This document shows, piece after piece, positions 22,480 through 33,870 of a DNA stretch of 64,000 nt. Below the pieces are notes generated by a model. It did no database searches. It was given only the letters and a program-made list of their open reading frames with translations, and was not told the origin of the DNA. This DNA comes from Polytrichum commune. Lineage: Eukaryota > Streptophyta > Polytrichopsida > Polytrichales > Polytrichaceae. Numbering within the stretch: the first letter of the stretch is position 1; every line of letters begins with the position of its first letter. The position numbers and the translations under genes were made by a program. Location of the stretch: contig OX485804.1 in the NCBI GenBank assembly GCA_950295325.1, positions 45,248,429 to 45,312,428 on the forward strand, written 5' to 3'.

Positions 22480-23489
22480 GCTAATGGGGCATTCCCACCT
22501 GACTTTAGTTAAGACCCAAAGTATTTCCTAAAAACCGGGTAAAGCTCCCTCGGTTATAGCGGAGGCATCCGACTATCCCAATGCACCTACAAGAACTTGC
22601 TCCGGAGATTTTCAAGTAGGTTTTAATTAAGTAGCTTTCACACATGTTCATGGTTTTATCTACCAAGCAATGAATGTTGGATAGTTTTTGTCCCATCCCC
22701 AAATGCCTTACTACTCACCTATCTTACCATCGGTTTTTGTTAATGGGGCTCCTCGTGCCCTCATAGCTAAGACTTAAAAGCAACCAATCACAAGAGCGGG
22801 AGGCGACACTTTTAGAGGTCCTACATTCTTACCTCATGTCTAGGTACCGATGGGAGGGTCGGTGGTCGAGGCTTAAAACCTCCACTTTTAAGCCATGCCA
22901 CATCATTTGCCACCTAGGCTCGGCACTAAAAAGAGCCGTATGTGTGAACCCTAGATAACTAAAACTACTTCTAACTAATGTCAGGTGGGAATGCCCCATA
23001 AGCCTAAAAGTGGGTTCTTAAAAATGAGCGTCCACACCATCGACATTATCTAGTGCCGAGCCTAGTTGGCAAATGATGTGGCATGGCTTAAAAGTGGAGG
23101 TTTTAAGCTAAAACTACTGACCCTCCCATTGGTACCTAGACATGAGGCAAGAATGCAGGACCTCTAAAAGTGTTGCCTCCCGCTCTTGTGATTGGTTGCT
23201 TTTAGTCTTAGCTATGAGGGCACGAGGAGCTTCATTAACAAAACTGATGGTAAGTATTAAGGCATTTGGGGATGGGACAAAAACTATCCAACATTCATTA
23301 GTTGGTAGATGAAAACAATGAACATGTGTGAAAGCTACTTAACTAAAACCTACTTGGAAATCTCCGGAGCAAGTTCTTGTAGGTGCATTGGGATGGCCGG
23401 ACGTGTCCGCTATAACCGAGGGAGCTTTACCCGGGTTTTAGGGAAGTCTTTGGTTATTTGCTAATGTCAAGTGGGGAGGGGGCATTAGC
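22480..23489. repeat. Long inverted repeat / foldback element, about 1.01 kb
   Basis: The left arm 22480-22927 is the near-complete reverse complement of 23052-23489 (about 440 bp each), separated by a 124-bp spacer. Shared blocks include GCTCCCTCGGTTATAGCGG, GCAACCAATCACAAGAGCGG and CTCATGTCTAGGTACC. The left half also has its own terminal pair, GGGGCATTCCCACCTGAC at 22486 and its complement at 22980-22997. The structure may therefore be one MITE plus an inverted truncated copy. A transcript through it would fold into a long hairpin. Confidence 0.85.
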
Positions 23490-23522
23490 CATGGGAACAC
23501 AAGATTACCTTTCTGATGAAAG

Positions 23523-23553
23523 GGGGAGTGAGTGAGTGAGTGAGTGAGTGTGC
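23523..23553. repeat. (GTGA)n microsatellite
   Basis: About seven GTGA units, lying roughly 550 bp upstream of the RING-CH gene. Confidence 0.8.
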
Positions 23554-24101
23554 ATAGTGAGTGAGGAGGGTGACGATGGCATCCTGGGACTCTACATAGC
23601 CGGGCGGCCAGACACGCGGCGGGCTGAGAGGAGGCCACGTAGCAGGATGTGTACAGGGCGTGCTGCCACTCCATCTCTCCGCAACCAGGAAACCACGGCT
23701 GCAGTCTTTGCGCCATCGGCGAGAGAAAAAGAGAGGTTCCCTCCATCTGTCCACCCAAACTTTTCTTGGTGTAACTCTACTCGTACTTAGCCGATGCTGC
23801 TCCCACTTTCCATCTTTCGGAAGGTTGCCGACCGATTCCTGCTCTACAGCTACTCACCATCGCTGGTTTGCACCTTTGCAATGGATGGTGGTTGGTCGCG
23901 ACAAGGTTGCGCAGCTCGGATTCCTTCTTCGGGCCGCAGCTCCGGTGGCGGGGCGTAAATAATTATTGCGGTATCCAATCGTGCGAGGGAATTGTTATTA
24001 CGAGGGTGGTGGTGGTGGTAATGAATCGTTTGGCGCAAACTAGCTATCTATGGTAGTGTTGGAGCGGTGATCGAGGTTTGAGAGGAATTAGGTCGGCCAC
24101 C

Positions 24102-27100
24102 ATGATCCGCCGGTTCAATTCCCTCATCAAGGGGCAGAAGCTAGGGGGGCCGGCTGAGTTTTCCGAGCACGTGTCGTTGCGGCCGACGCGGTCGGTAGAT
24201 TCCGCCTCCATCGTCTTGCAGACGCAGCACAACACTGCCTTCGATCCTCTCCATCCTGCAGCTGCTCGCGACAATCTATCGATTCCACGTCTCGGGAGTG
24301 GGCAACTGTTCCGAAGCGGCGGTGGTGGCGGAGGAGGTGACTTAAATTCGAATGGGTCGTATAACAACCAAGTTGGAGATCATCGTGGGGATGATAATAT
24401 TATGGGGGGTGACGAGGAGGACATACATGCCAGAAGCGCTCTTATCAGCCGCGTACCGGAGGAGAGATCGTTTAAGGATGGCTTTGAGTATGGAAGGTTG
24501 GATTTGGAGTCACCAAGCACTCCCACGCAAAGATTTGAATCCGTGGAGAAGCAGCAGGAGAAACCGGAATTTCACACTATCGATCTGAGGGGTAGCAGCG
24601 ATGGTGAACCTCAAACATCGAATTGCAGCAGCGGAGAGGCAGCAGCCGCATCGGAGCTGAAGGCAAATAGCAGTAGCGATGCAGGTGGGGGCAGTTTCAC
24701 CTTTCCTACAACCCATATAAATATCCCTCCTGAGCGCAGCCGGAGCCAGGATCTTACAGGAACTGGAATTTCTAGAGCGAGCAGCAATGCCATCTCGGCT
24801 GTCACGGTAGCTGCCGCCGGAGAGACCACCATCGACATTCCCGATGCGCAGGCAGGCAGTGCGGTGGACTTGGATGCTTTGCGCAAAAGTCTCGCGGCGG
24901 GAGGCCCGCAGCGCACCATCAGCACGTTCAGCACTGACAGCATGACTGACTGCTGCAGGTCAAATTTTGAATTTCAATCTCATGCTGGGTCGTTGAATGG
25001 TGACCCTGGGGATTTGGTAAATAAAGATAGATGTTGGGTCATGTGATTTGTCATACTTTGAAATGGTACGCGAGGACATTGCAAAGGTTGATAATGCAGA
25101 TCGAGTTTTGGAATTCAATGTCAGCCTGGGTTGTTGCATGGTCTTGGGAAATTTGTGAAGAAAGGTGGGGGGTTCATGTGAGTTTTAATACTTTGGAAAC
25201 GGTAGCCAAGGACATTGTATTGCAAAGGTTTATCCAGGTCAAATTTGGAACTCAATCTCGTGTTGGGTCGTTGGATGTTCTTGGAAATTTTGTGAAGAAA
25301 GGTGGTTGCTCATGTAATTTGTCACACTTTGAAATGGTAGCCATAAGAGACTACAGTTTCATAAACTTTAAATTTGAATTTTTTTTGGAAAACTACATGC
25401 AAAATCCTATTGCTAAATCTCCCTTGCAAAACTGTGAGTAATTCTTGACGGGGTTGCAGTGAGGGTAAATTGCAACTCATTTAGAGCGCCGTTTGAGCGT
25501 GTGTGTAGATGTCTTTGTGATGGGTTTGTCACGCCCTTTTGGTTGTGAGGGAGGACAACATGTTTAATAAGGATGAGAAACCGTTGCGAAAAGATTTCAT
25601 TGGGAAAACCTTCAGAAACCTCGGGTAATTGGCGTTGTTGCAAAGGGGGTATTTGGAACATATTTAGAGCGTTGTATGAGCGTTTGTTTGTTCATCTGAT
25701 ACCTTGGTGATGGACTATAACGGACTGTTGGTTGGGAGGTGGACAACATGTTTGTTGTAAATGGAACTATTTTAAGAAATTCAAAAATTTCACTAATTAA
25801 TTTGTTCACGTTCTGTTACTATGACCCAAAAGTGTAATAGTGTCAGCGAGGGTAGAACTAACGAGATCTGAAGTCCTATACTGCGGGAGACTGCCATGGT
25901 ATCTACAAGCACAGATTCCACAAACTTTTCTTGGTATAAGGGGGTTCTGTCACGTGCAGTGGTTTTGGGGTTTGGTACTACTCCTACATGCTGCCTGACC
26001 GAGACTCGATATTATTGCGGTGCAGAATATGTCAGCAGAAATCATCAGAGGAACCGGTCATTGAGCTGGGGTGTGCTTGCCGGGGGGATCTAGCCAAGGC
26101 CCATAAGTCTTGCATTGAGATATGGTTCAGAAACAAGGGAACCAACAAGTGTGAAGTTTGCCAGTAAGTCTGTCTGCTTCCAAATTATGCATGCTGATTT
26201 CATTTGCAGCTTGCCGAGACACACATGTTAATTTCAGGAATCTCTTTTGAGAACGCACTCCCAGACAAAGATTATAGCGGCTCCGATGACAATCTGACAC
26301 ATTTAATTCAATGTGGTTGGACTGTCTCAACAGGCACGAGGCTACAAATATTCCAGCTCCATCCTCTCAGCCCATGGTAAGGTTTTGCTTGGGACACCTG
26401 TTGCTTTTGTTACTCTAGTAATGTAAGTGTCTTGGGGTCAATGAGCATCTTTAAAACTCGTAGCATCGGAATCTGAAAGCCAACTATTCTGGCAAAAGTA
26501 CTCACATCGTGGTCAAGTTTGTCGTGGTTTACGAGAATACTTAGTATATAGTGGTATGAGTCAGAATTTGAATGCAGCATGCCAGGCTGCTTTCTATAGC
26601 TCTAAGAGAAAGCAACCCATAGTCTGTTATCAGTAAAGGATCCACAAGGTATGTCCTATTGGAATAGCATCATATCAACCAAGGTCTGTTATTCCCACCT
26701 CAATATTGAAGTAGAGTTAGACATGCACCACATTATTGACTCAGCAAAAGATTCAGATTCTACTTAGCATGAACACGTATGGTGTAACTTAGACCTGGAA
26801 ACAAAGATGAACATCATCCATAATTCTGGCTCTCAGAAATATCATAGTTTAATGAAGAATACATTAGCGATGTTCGTTCTGGATCCACATATTATTGGGA
26901 GCATGAAGCTGTGTGACAGATTTAGGTCATGTGCATAATCTTTTCCTGAGCTATGATTCTTCCCTGACAATAAGTCTTGCGCGTTTTTGAACATGACAGC
27001 CACACTTCTGGGTTTGGCGACTTGGAGGACCGTATTCTGCGACGCAAGCACAAGGGCAGGCAGTGCCAGTTGGAGGACGCAGGGTAGGGATTTATAGTGC

Positions 27101-27990
27101 ACAGATAGCGATCCGTCCTGTACTGCTTAATCTTATGAAGAGACATCCCTACATTCCCTTATTTTGGGTGCTTTTGCTTGCCTCTATGACGTACCTCTTC
27201 GTGATTGCGATCAACACATCTTCCATGGGATATGCTGCAATGCCCATTGGCTTTCTTTTCGGTAAGAGCTTTGGAATTTTTTTCCTCACTGAATGCATGC
27301 TATGCAATCTTGTGTGTCTTTATGTCGGGTGGTTAGGCTCGATTCCATCCTCTCTGGGCAGCGCTGGTGATCCTCGTCGCGGGACTCTTGTTTGATGTCT
27401 TCATCTCCATTTTTCTGGGAGCCTCTGCATTACCTGTTAATATAATCATTGGTACTTTCTTTACCTTCTCCCTTCCCACTCTTTCTCTCACTAGCTATGT
27501 GTGCACACAAGTAGTGTGAGAGTATATGAGGGAAGGGGTCGGTATAGAGAGGCCCCTCCCTGTTTAGATACATTCCTTCTATGTTTTTCTTAAATCCCTC
27601 CGTTCATATTTTCAGTTATTCTCTATCATCATTCAGCATTCTGTAACTTCCAAGATTTCAGGTATCTGATAGGAAATTGTGATAGCCCATCGATATCGTT
27701 GCTTATAGTTCTTTCCATCTTGTGTGAAACCTGTATATATGTCAGGGATTTTGGTGTGACATTGACAGGAATCAAATTTCAGTAGTAGTAGTAGTAGTAG
27801 TAATAGTCTGTTAATGTTTATGTGGGGAATTGCAGGCGTCTTGGTGGTACTTGGCTTGGGAACGGCTGCACGTCTGGTACTGGAATGTTGGCATGAACGT
27901 TCTATTCGGGAGAACATACGGAGAATGGAGCTCACACCGATCTTTGAAGAGGTTCAGGTTTCTAGTCAACCCGCCGCCCGTGAGGTATGA
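24102..27990 (+). CDS. RING-CH (MARCH-type) membrane E3 ubiquitin ligase
   Basis: Six exons are proposed: 24102-24958, 26026-26163, 26334-26376, 27000-27261, 27362-27451 (or from 27337) and 27836-27990, about 514 residues. The start ATG sits in GCCACCATGA. The first 280 residues are low-complexity, rich in Ser, Gly and Ala. The RING-CH finger is complete and split by intron 1: C285, C288, C302, C304, H312, C315, C328, C331, with the core SSEEPVIELGCACRGDLAKAH. This C4HC3 class binds E2 enzymes. Hydrophobic segments follow at about 398-418, 424-434 and in exons 5-6 (VAGLLFDVFISIFLG, SALPVNIIIGVLVVLGLGTA), so membrane anchoring is likely. The tail ends REV before TGA at 27988. Plant relatives share this finger-then-TM order; substrates are unknown. 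The exon 4 to 5 join is unresolved in phase. Confidence 0.85.
24956..25350 (+). repeat. Intronic tandem repeat, about 140-bp unit
   Basis: CAGGTCAAATTTxGAA followed by TCAATCTCxTGxTGGGTCGTTG occurs at 24956 and again at 25235. A more divergent unit lies between them (about 25095). Each unit also carries GGAAATTTxGTGAAGAAAGGTGG or CATACTTTGAAATGGTA-like blocks. The array begins exactly at the exon 1 donor site. Confidence 0.75.
27781..27806. repeat. (AGT)n microsatellite in intron 5 of RING-CH gene
   Basis: About eight consecutive AGT/GTA units shortly before the last acceptor site. Confidence 0.85.
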
Positions 27991-28494
27991 CATTGAATTT
28001 AGCAGGAATGTTGGTGGTGACAATTGACTGAACAGTAGTGCAATAATGGAACTTGACCTATGACTATCCAACAGCTCCTGCCATTGTGCATTCCGTCCGT
28101 GATACAGATGTGTGTACATAGATAAATATAATATGCCTGCTTCCTGAGGAAGCAAGCTTAAATGAAGAGCTTTTGTTCTCCTTTCTGTGGAGGGTGAGGT
28201 ATGTATATGTACAAGGGTTCTTCTTCACCTTGGGCTGCCTGTTTTCCCACTTTTGCAAAAAGACGACGCAATTGATTGTTTCAATTCTTTCTGGGATTCG
28301 AATCTCTGTCACACAAGGTTTCTCTCGTTCTTTTTAGTACTAACGAAATTTTTGCAACAGACTGTATCTGATTCGGTGAAGATTGTTTGTCCATATTTGT
28401 AGGTTCTAAGTTATGTTGGAATATACAAAAAACGTCTATTTTCTTGTTGTAAATGAATCATGAACTGAGAATTGTAGATCAGAGTATGGTTTTT

Positions 28495-28500
28495 AATAAA
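28495..28500 (+). terminator. Candidate poly(A) signal of RING-CH gene
   Basis: AATAAA inside TTTTTAATAAAAG, about 505 bp after the stop codon. The distance is long for a 3' UTR but possible; no cDNA evidence is visible. Confidence 0.3.
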
Positions 28501-30005
28501 AGAAAATAAAAATTCTAGCTGTACAATTTGATCTAATGATTCTGTTATTGGTCTCTGTGATGTTTCAGAATCCCCAACCTCAAAATGTACAATTGATGAG
28601 ATAGGCCAAAAGGCAGATTCTTCAACCGAATAATGCTTGTGAAGCCTGATTGGAAATGGAGGAATTTTTTTGATCGGAACAGCCAAGGATGCAAGCGGAG
28701 GACAACTAATGAATTGTTATTGTGGACAATTTGACATGATTTTTCATCCCTTGAAGAGCCAGTGCTGTAATTCCCAATTTTTCTCCAGAGTACCCTCCAG
28801 ATGCCGGGAATGTTTTGTGAGCCAGAGTCAGATGTATTGAAATAAACCAGATTCTCTCATAATATCGACCAAGTTAAGAATAAGTAGGTTGCCCACACCT
28901 GGAGTTGTTTGGTGTGCTAGTTTGGATATTCAGCACAATACTAGGGTACGTAACATCATGAGTGATCATACCCTTTATAGACTAGATTGTGCTGCTCAGA
29001 AGCAGCAAACCACATGAATTGGCTGCTTGAATAGCTTAGCTTGGTAGTTGGTGTTGGCAGTTGCTGTGTGGAAAGTGTGATGAGCTTCATGATGCACGGC
29101 ATATTACCTTACTGTACAATTCCCATCAAATTGATTGGAAACTTCTTGTACATTACTCCTATACAAAGGTCATCAAGATTCGAAGATTTTAATTACACTT
29201 ATTTGTGACCCTTTTTTCAAGAACGGTCTCATATTCTTCCACATGAGAGTCTAGGATTGGTTTTGGATACACCTATAAACAAAATCACTTTGAAATTTCG
29301 TTATATATCCATATTGTGAAAAATTACATGTCAGGATGTGCTGAAATCCTATGTCGATGATTTAACGATTTGATGAAATCCTCAGTTCCTGATCTGATGT
29401 AACGGCCAAACTTGTCTGTGGAGTTGGAAGTGCTTGCAATAGGCTCACTGACCATTTATGTGAAGGCAGTTTACTGTACATCTTGATGTGCTGTACAACA
29501 CTGGTTAGCTAGGCACCTGGAGGGTGGTTATGATGCTATACTCTGTCCACAATCTCTCGATGCGAATATAATCAGTCTCAGTCTCTGGAAGTTCCATCAG
29601 TTCCTGCCTACTCATAATTGGACAACCACATTTTGAACCCATTTGGCAGGCTGAATTTTTTTGTTTGTCATTGAACAGCTAATAGAAGTGTATTCATTTA
29701 TCTGTAGCATCTGCAATGGCCAACGTTCTTAAAGCTTGGTTTGGAGATGCTAAAGCATTTATTAGAAGGATCATTTTGGAAAGGGTTTCACATTGTAAGC
29801 AATTATGAGAAATCTCATAAATCTCCTATGAGGTGGAAATAAAACGTAGGGGTTTTGGAAGGTGATCCCTGCTTTAGAAAAATGTGAAATATAGACAAAT
29901 GGGGCACAAAAGTTACCAATGGATTCCTCTCAACACCCTCTTTCCAAGCACGTTGTTCACAAATCAGCACTCCATTTGAAGAATTAAAAGTGATTTGGAC
30001 ACTTA
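28501..30005. other. Intergenic, no gene seen
   Basis: No ORF above 60 codons beyond chance, no TIR pair and no tandem repeat that I could identify. Confidence 0.4.
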
Positions 30006-30009
30006 TGTT

Positions 30010-30175
30010 CTACAGTCTAACCTCGTTAATACGACACTCGTTTATATGACACCCTTGATATTACGACACATTTTTGCAAGACCAAAAATTTTAGTTCAAA
30101 ACTCCCTCTTTTATACGACTACGATACTCAATAATGCGACATTGAGAATCTCTGTTTTGTCACATTCAAGGAGTA
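30010..30175. mobile_element. Possible pogo/Tigger-like fragment
   Basis: The left boundary TACAGTCTAACCTCGTTAATACGAC resembles the CAGTxxAACCTCGxTAA ends of pogo/Tigger Tc1-mariner elements. The interior repeats the ATxCGACA word. The complementary right end was not found, so only one end is supported. Confidence 0.35.
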
Positions 30176-31084
30176 GTTAATGCTAAAATTCCTTTCATCT
30201 ATGTTATGCACATTTAAAATACATTCATTTTCACTTGAGAACTACTTGGGAACTTCACTTATCATTGGGAACTTAATGATAATTAGGGTTACTAGTGCAG
30301 AATGGACATGGTTAGGGTTAGAGTGGCATCCTGTCTAGTATGTTGCCTTGTACATGGGTGATATAGTATCACTAGTATCTTGATGCTAAACGTCATGCAT
30401 CATTGTTGTCTAGTTTCTTATTAGTAACTCTTTATATTTTGGTGTTAATGAAATTATTAATCTTCAAAAGTTAGTAGGGAATTTAGATAAGATGACAATT
30501 GCTAACTTGGGTAGGCAACAACATAGATCTTTAGACTCTTATTTCAAGAGTTCTTGAGAATATATGTATTTGTTTGGAGTTACAAATTATTATTTCATAC
30601 CATTGATATTGCTTCAATTCGTGATTACCACAAAACTACACGACTAATTGTCTCACCCAGCTTCTTGGGGTAATGTGTAATTCAACCAGGAGAGGATGTC
30701 CAGGGCCCTTGAAATGATTTCGACTTCATGATTGGAGCCACAAATGAAGGATACAAACTGCGCCAGAGAAGCCTGCACTAAGGCGTGCAGGTTTGATGAA
30801 ATTGAACATGCCTTTCTACAGATTAATTCCCAGTTGACAACGACTAGACAACTAAATAATAGAAAATTCATGGACAATTATGCAACAACAAAAAATGCTT
30901 TGCAATGGTCGTTGTCTCAAGTCTGATCAGGGCAATCACTATGATTCTGCTGAAGTGTTTAGTATATGTTGGTACAGAAAGAAGTACCCGACCTCAAATT
31001 TCCACAGTGCTCGCGTCTCTTGCTGACATACATGGAGCAATATATTTACAGCACGGGAAATGTGGTCGTGAAAACATTAGATCA

Positions 31085-31790
31085 CATGGACATATATACA
31101 TGAAGTCAATATAAACATCTACTTATGTATAGTATTATTCGAAATGCCTGTTCCACTACATTAGGTTGATGAGTGGAAATATACAAACCAGCAACTTAGA
31201 CGTAGATGGACTTTCTCGCAATCCTAGTCTCCTATGTACTCTATAAGATGTGCATTTTGCAGCAAGCCGAATATGGTAACTTGATTTTGTTAAACAACTG
31301 CTTGCACATGATGATTCACTCGAGCCAAAGAATCCATCATGTGGCATCATCATTGATCCGTTCATCGTAGCTCCATTGTTACGAGCCCTTGCCGAGGTCC
31401 AATGGATCGATGAAGTCAGACGGGATCGGACGGGAGCGGAGTTGCATATACATGAAATCTACATAATCAATAAATCTCTACCTATGTATTGTACCCGTAC
31501 TGTACTACTATTCAAATTTCCGACACCAACACCAAACATCAACTTGGATGCAGATGGACTTTCTCGCAATCGTAGTCTCGATGTACTTTAGAATGTGAAT
31601 ATCGAAAGCCAATTTTGGCGGCTTGGATGTATTTTGAGCAACTGCTTGTACTGATCCCCTTGAGTCAAGCAATTGATCCAGTAGTACTGCTATCCGTTGA
31701 TGCAGTATCGACATTGTTACGAGCCCTTTTCAAAGTCCAAGGGATCGATTGAGTCGGAGGATGGGATCGGACGGGACCAGGGTCCTAATG
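31085..31790. repeat. Degenerate tandem duplication, about 350-bp unit
   Basis: Blocks recur in the same order: ATGGACTTTCTCGCAATC at about 31205 and 31555; CAACTGCTTG at about 31295 and 31640; TTGTTACGAGCCCTT at about 31376 and 31715; GGGATCGGACGGGA at about 31420 and 31765. Identity is moderate, so the duplication is old. No coding capacity. Confidence 0.75.
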
Positions 31791-31824
31791 TACAATGTAC
31801 AACCTTGCTAATATCATGCAGATT

Positions 31825-32000
31825 GCATCAAGTATGCGGATCACTAGGTGGGGGTTCGGTAACGAGAGCATGGACTTGGTTAAAGCGGCTCCACTATAGG
31901 CGAAGCAAGCGTACTCACAATGACCTGTCTAGGTGGGCATGGAAGCGGTGGGTTGGGTAAAGGCATGCGGATCACTGGGTGGAGCCACTGTATGAGACGG
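31825..32000. repeat. Short degenerate direct repeat
   Basis: ATGCGGATCACTxGGTGG occurs at about 31836 and 31966, each followed by related GAGCAxG…CTCAC sequence. It lies just downstream of the P450 stop codon. Confidence 0.45.
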
Positions 32001-32100
32001 AGCAGGAGTGCTCACCATATGTCGACACCGCTCAGTTTAAAACTCGACATGCTATTCTATTCGTGGACTGACTGGATCTGATGTATGATGAGTTTGTGAT

Positions 32101-33870
32101 CTAAAAGTGGACTCTTTTCTTGATGGTGGCGCGGAGAGGATTCTTCATGGTGACCACCATCCGAAACTTCTCGGTGAAGTCCACCGGCTTGCCAGCCGCC
32201 TCCGGCAGCCACTCATATGCATACAGAAGATTGGCAAGCAGGAGATGGAGATGCAGAAGTCCCATCCCAGCTCCAGGGCACGACCTGCGTCCCGCACCGA
32301 AGGGCATGAACGCGTACTTGTGCTCATGATCGACGGCAGCAAGCTTGGAGTTTGAGTCCGACTTAGATACTAAAAATCTATCAGGTCGGAACTCCATGGG
32401 GTCTTTCCAGATCTCCCGGTCTAGGGCCAGCGATCCAGCGTGAAAGATGACCATGGTGCCTTTGGGGATGTCATAGCCCCGGAGCTTGCAATCCTCAGCG
32501 GTGATTTTGGGTATGGCAAGCACAGTCATCATGTGTCGACGCATCGATTCCTTCACCACGGCTTGTAGGAACGGGAGATTTTCCAAGTCGCATTCCTGCA
32601 CTGGCACCCGCTCAAGGTTAGGCCCCATGGCGCGGTTCAGTTCATCATAAGCCCTTTGTTGGATGTCCGGGTGGTGGATGAGCTCGGCGAGGACCCACTC
32701 CAGGATGTGGGAGGTGTTGTCTGTGCCTCCCACCATGAGCTCCACCACATTCCACACGATCTCCATGTCACCGAGCCGGTCCTCCCCCTTGAGGTTGATG
32801 AGTGCGTCCACGAACGTTCTGGATTCCGTGGCCGCCGTTTTAGACTCCTGCAACTGCTGCTTGCGGTGCTTCACGATGGGCAGGACCATCGAGGTGGTGC
32901 GTGCGGCGACAGAGCGGATGTTCTGGTAAGCTGCGCGCGCGGAGAAGTAGAAGAGGAATCGCGCCAGCTTCGATGAGTCGATCATGATCTGAAAGATGGA
33001 GCCGCAGTCCATGAGCTCCCGGAAACACTGGTCCAGCTCCACGACCCTCGCATTCTGGCGGCCCAGTTGCTTCGAATTCGGCGCTGCTTTTTCTTCCTCC
33101 ATTTTGGCGAAGTCGTCACCGAACCCAATTCGCATGATGATGTCAACCGCGCTCACTCGCAGCTGGTCCAATGGGTGGACCACCCCGCCGTTCCCCTCTG
33201 CCTGCTCCTGAAATCTTGCGAGCATGCTCTGGATCTCGCTATCCCGGATTGGCTTGTAGCTCGCGATCTTGGCAGGGCTGAGCAGGTCATGGCTGACGAT
33301 CTTTCGCAGTTTCTGCCAGTAGGGTCCGAACGGCGAGGTCATGGTGGTTCGGTACTCAGCGCTGATGTATTGCCACGAGAACAGCTTGGGGCGGGAGGAA
33401 AAGATGTTTCCCTGCGCCACCAGTGCCTCGTGGACCGTGTCCTCGCCTGCGACCACGATGAGGGGAAATCCAGAGCCCACCCAGACAGTGAAAATTGGAC
33501 CCAACTTCTCAGCCAATTGGCGGAACGTGGTGTGGCATTCAGAGCCTCCGCTCATCAGCTGCGGCAGGTTGCCGATGATGGGCCACCGGGGAGGGCTCGG
33601 AGGGAACTTGGGTTTCTCTTGCTGATGAAGTACCGTTACTCTGGCGAGGATGACCCTCACGAGCATCATGAGCAGGAAGGTCGCGATGGAGATCAGGAAG
33701 AGGGCGTCACTTGTGCTCTTATACTGGCTCTCCGCAATGCCCACCGAGGTAAGCAGGGTGTCCAGTGGCGACAGAATTACCTTGTGATGATATTGCGACG
33801 ACATGTTCCCTCCTGCAGCAACAACAAGCTGATCTAGAGCCTCCATGATCAATGTTCTCACCACCTGCAA
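32101..33870 (-). CDS. Cytochrome P450, CYP77-like (CYP71 clan), single exon
   Basis: An uninterrupted 589-codon frame; starting at the Met at 33846 would give 581. Plant microsomal P450s are usually 500-530 residues, and the extra length is N-terminal. Residues 55-79 form the ER anchor, followed by the proline-rich hinge PPSPPRWPIIG (90-100). The I-helix motif is GGTDNTS (381-387), the K-helix ExxR is E441-R444, and a PERF-type FRPDRF lies at 494-499. The haem loop FGAGRRSCPG puts the ligand Cys at 531. The C-terminus VVTMKNPLRATIKK resembles CYP77 members, which hydroxylate or epoxidise fatty acids in cutin synthesis. That substrate class is inferred from resemblance only. Asn385 replaces the usual I-helix Thr. 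All other core motifs are intact, so the gene is probably functional. No neighbouring gene suggests a pathway. Confidence 0.93.
   Translation of the reverse strand: MQVVRTLIMEALDQLVVAAGGNMSSQYHHKVILSPLDTLLTSVGIAESQYKSTSDALFLISIATFLLMMLVRVILARVTVLHQQEKPKFPPSPPRWPIIGNLPQLMSGGSECHTTFRQLAEKLGPIFTVWVGSGFPLIVVAGEDTVHEALVAQGNIFSSRPKLFSWQYISAEYRTTMTSPFGPYWQKLRKIVSHDLLSPAKIASYKPIRDSEIQSMLARFQEQAEGNGGVVHPLDQLRVSAVDIIMRIGFGDDFAKMEEEKAAPNSKQLGRQNARVVELDQCFRELMDCGSIFQIMIDSSKLARFLFYFSARAAYQNIRSVAARTTSMVLPIVKHRKQQLQESKTAATESRTFVDALINLKGEDRLGDMEIVWNVVELMVGGTDNTSHILEWVLAELIHHPDIQQRAYDELNRAMGPNLERVPVQECDLENLPFLQAVVKESMRRHMMTVLAIPKITAEDCKLRGYDIPKGTMVIFHAGSLALDREIWKDPMEFRPDRFLVSKSDSNSKLAAVDHEHKYAFMPFGAGRRSCPGAGMGLLHLHLLLANLLYAYEWLPEAAGKPVDFTEKFRMVVTMKNPLRATIKKRVHF

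Noticed and set aside
33067..33837. A 256-codon plus-strand ORF
   Set aside because: It is the antisense shadow of the GC-rich P450 gene.
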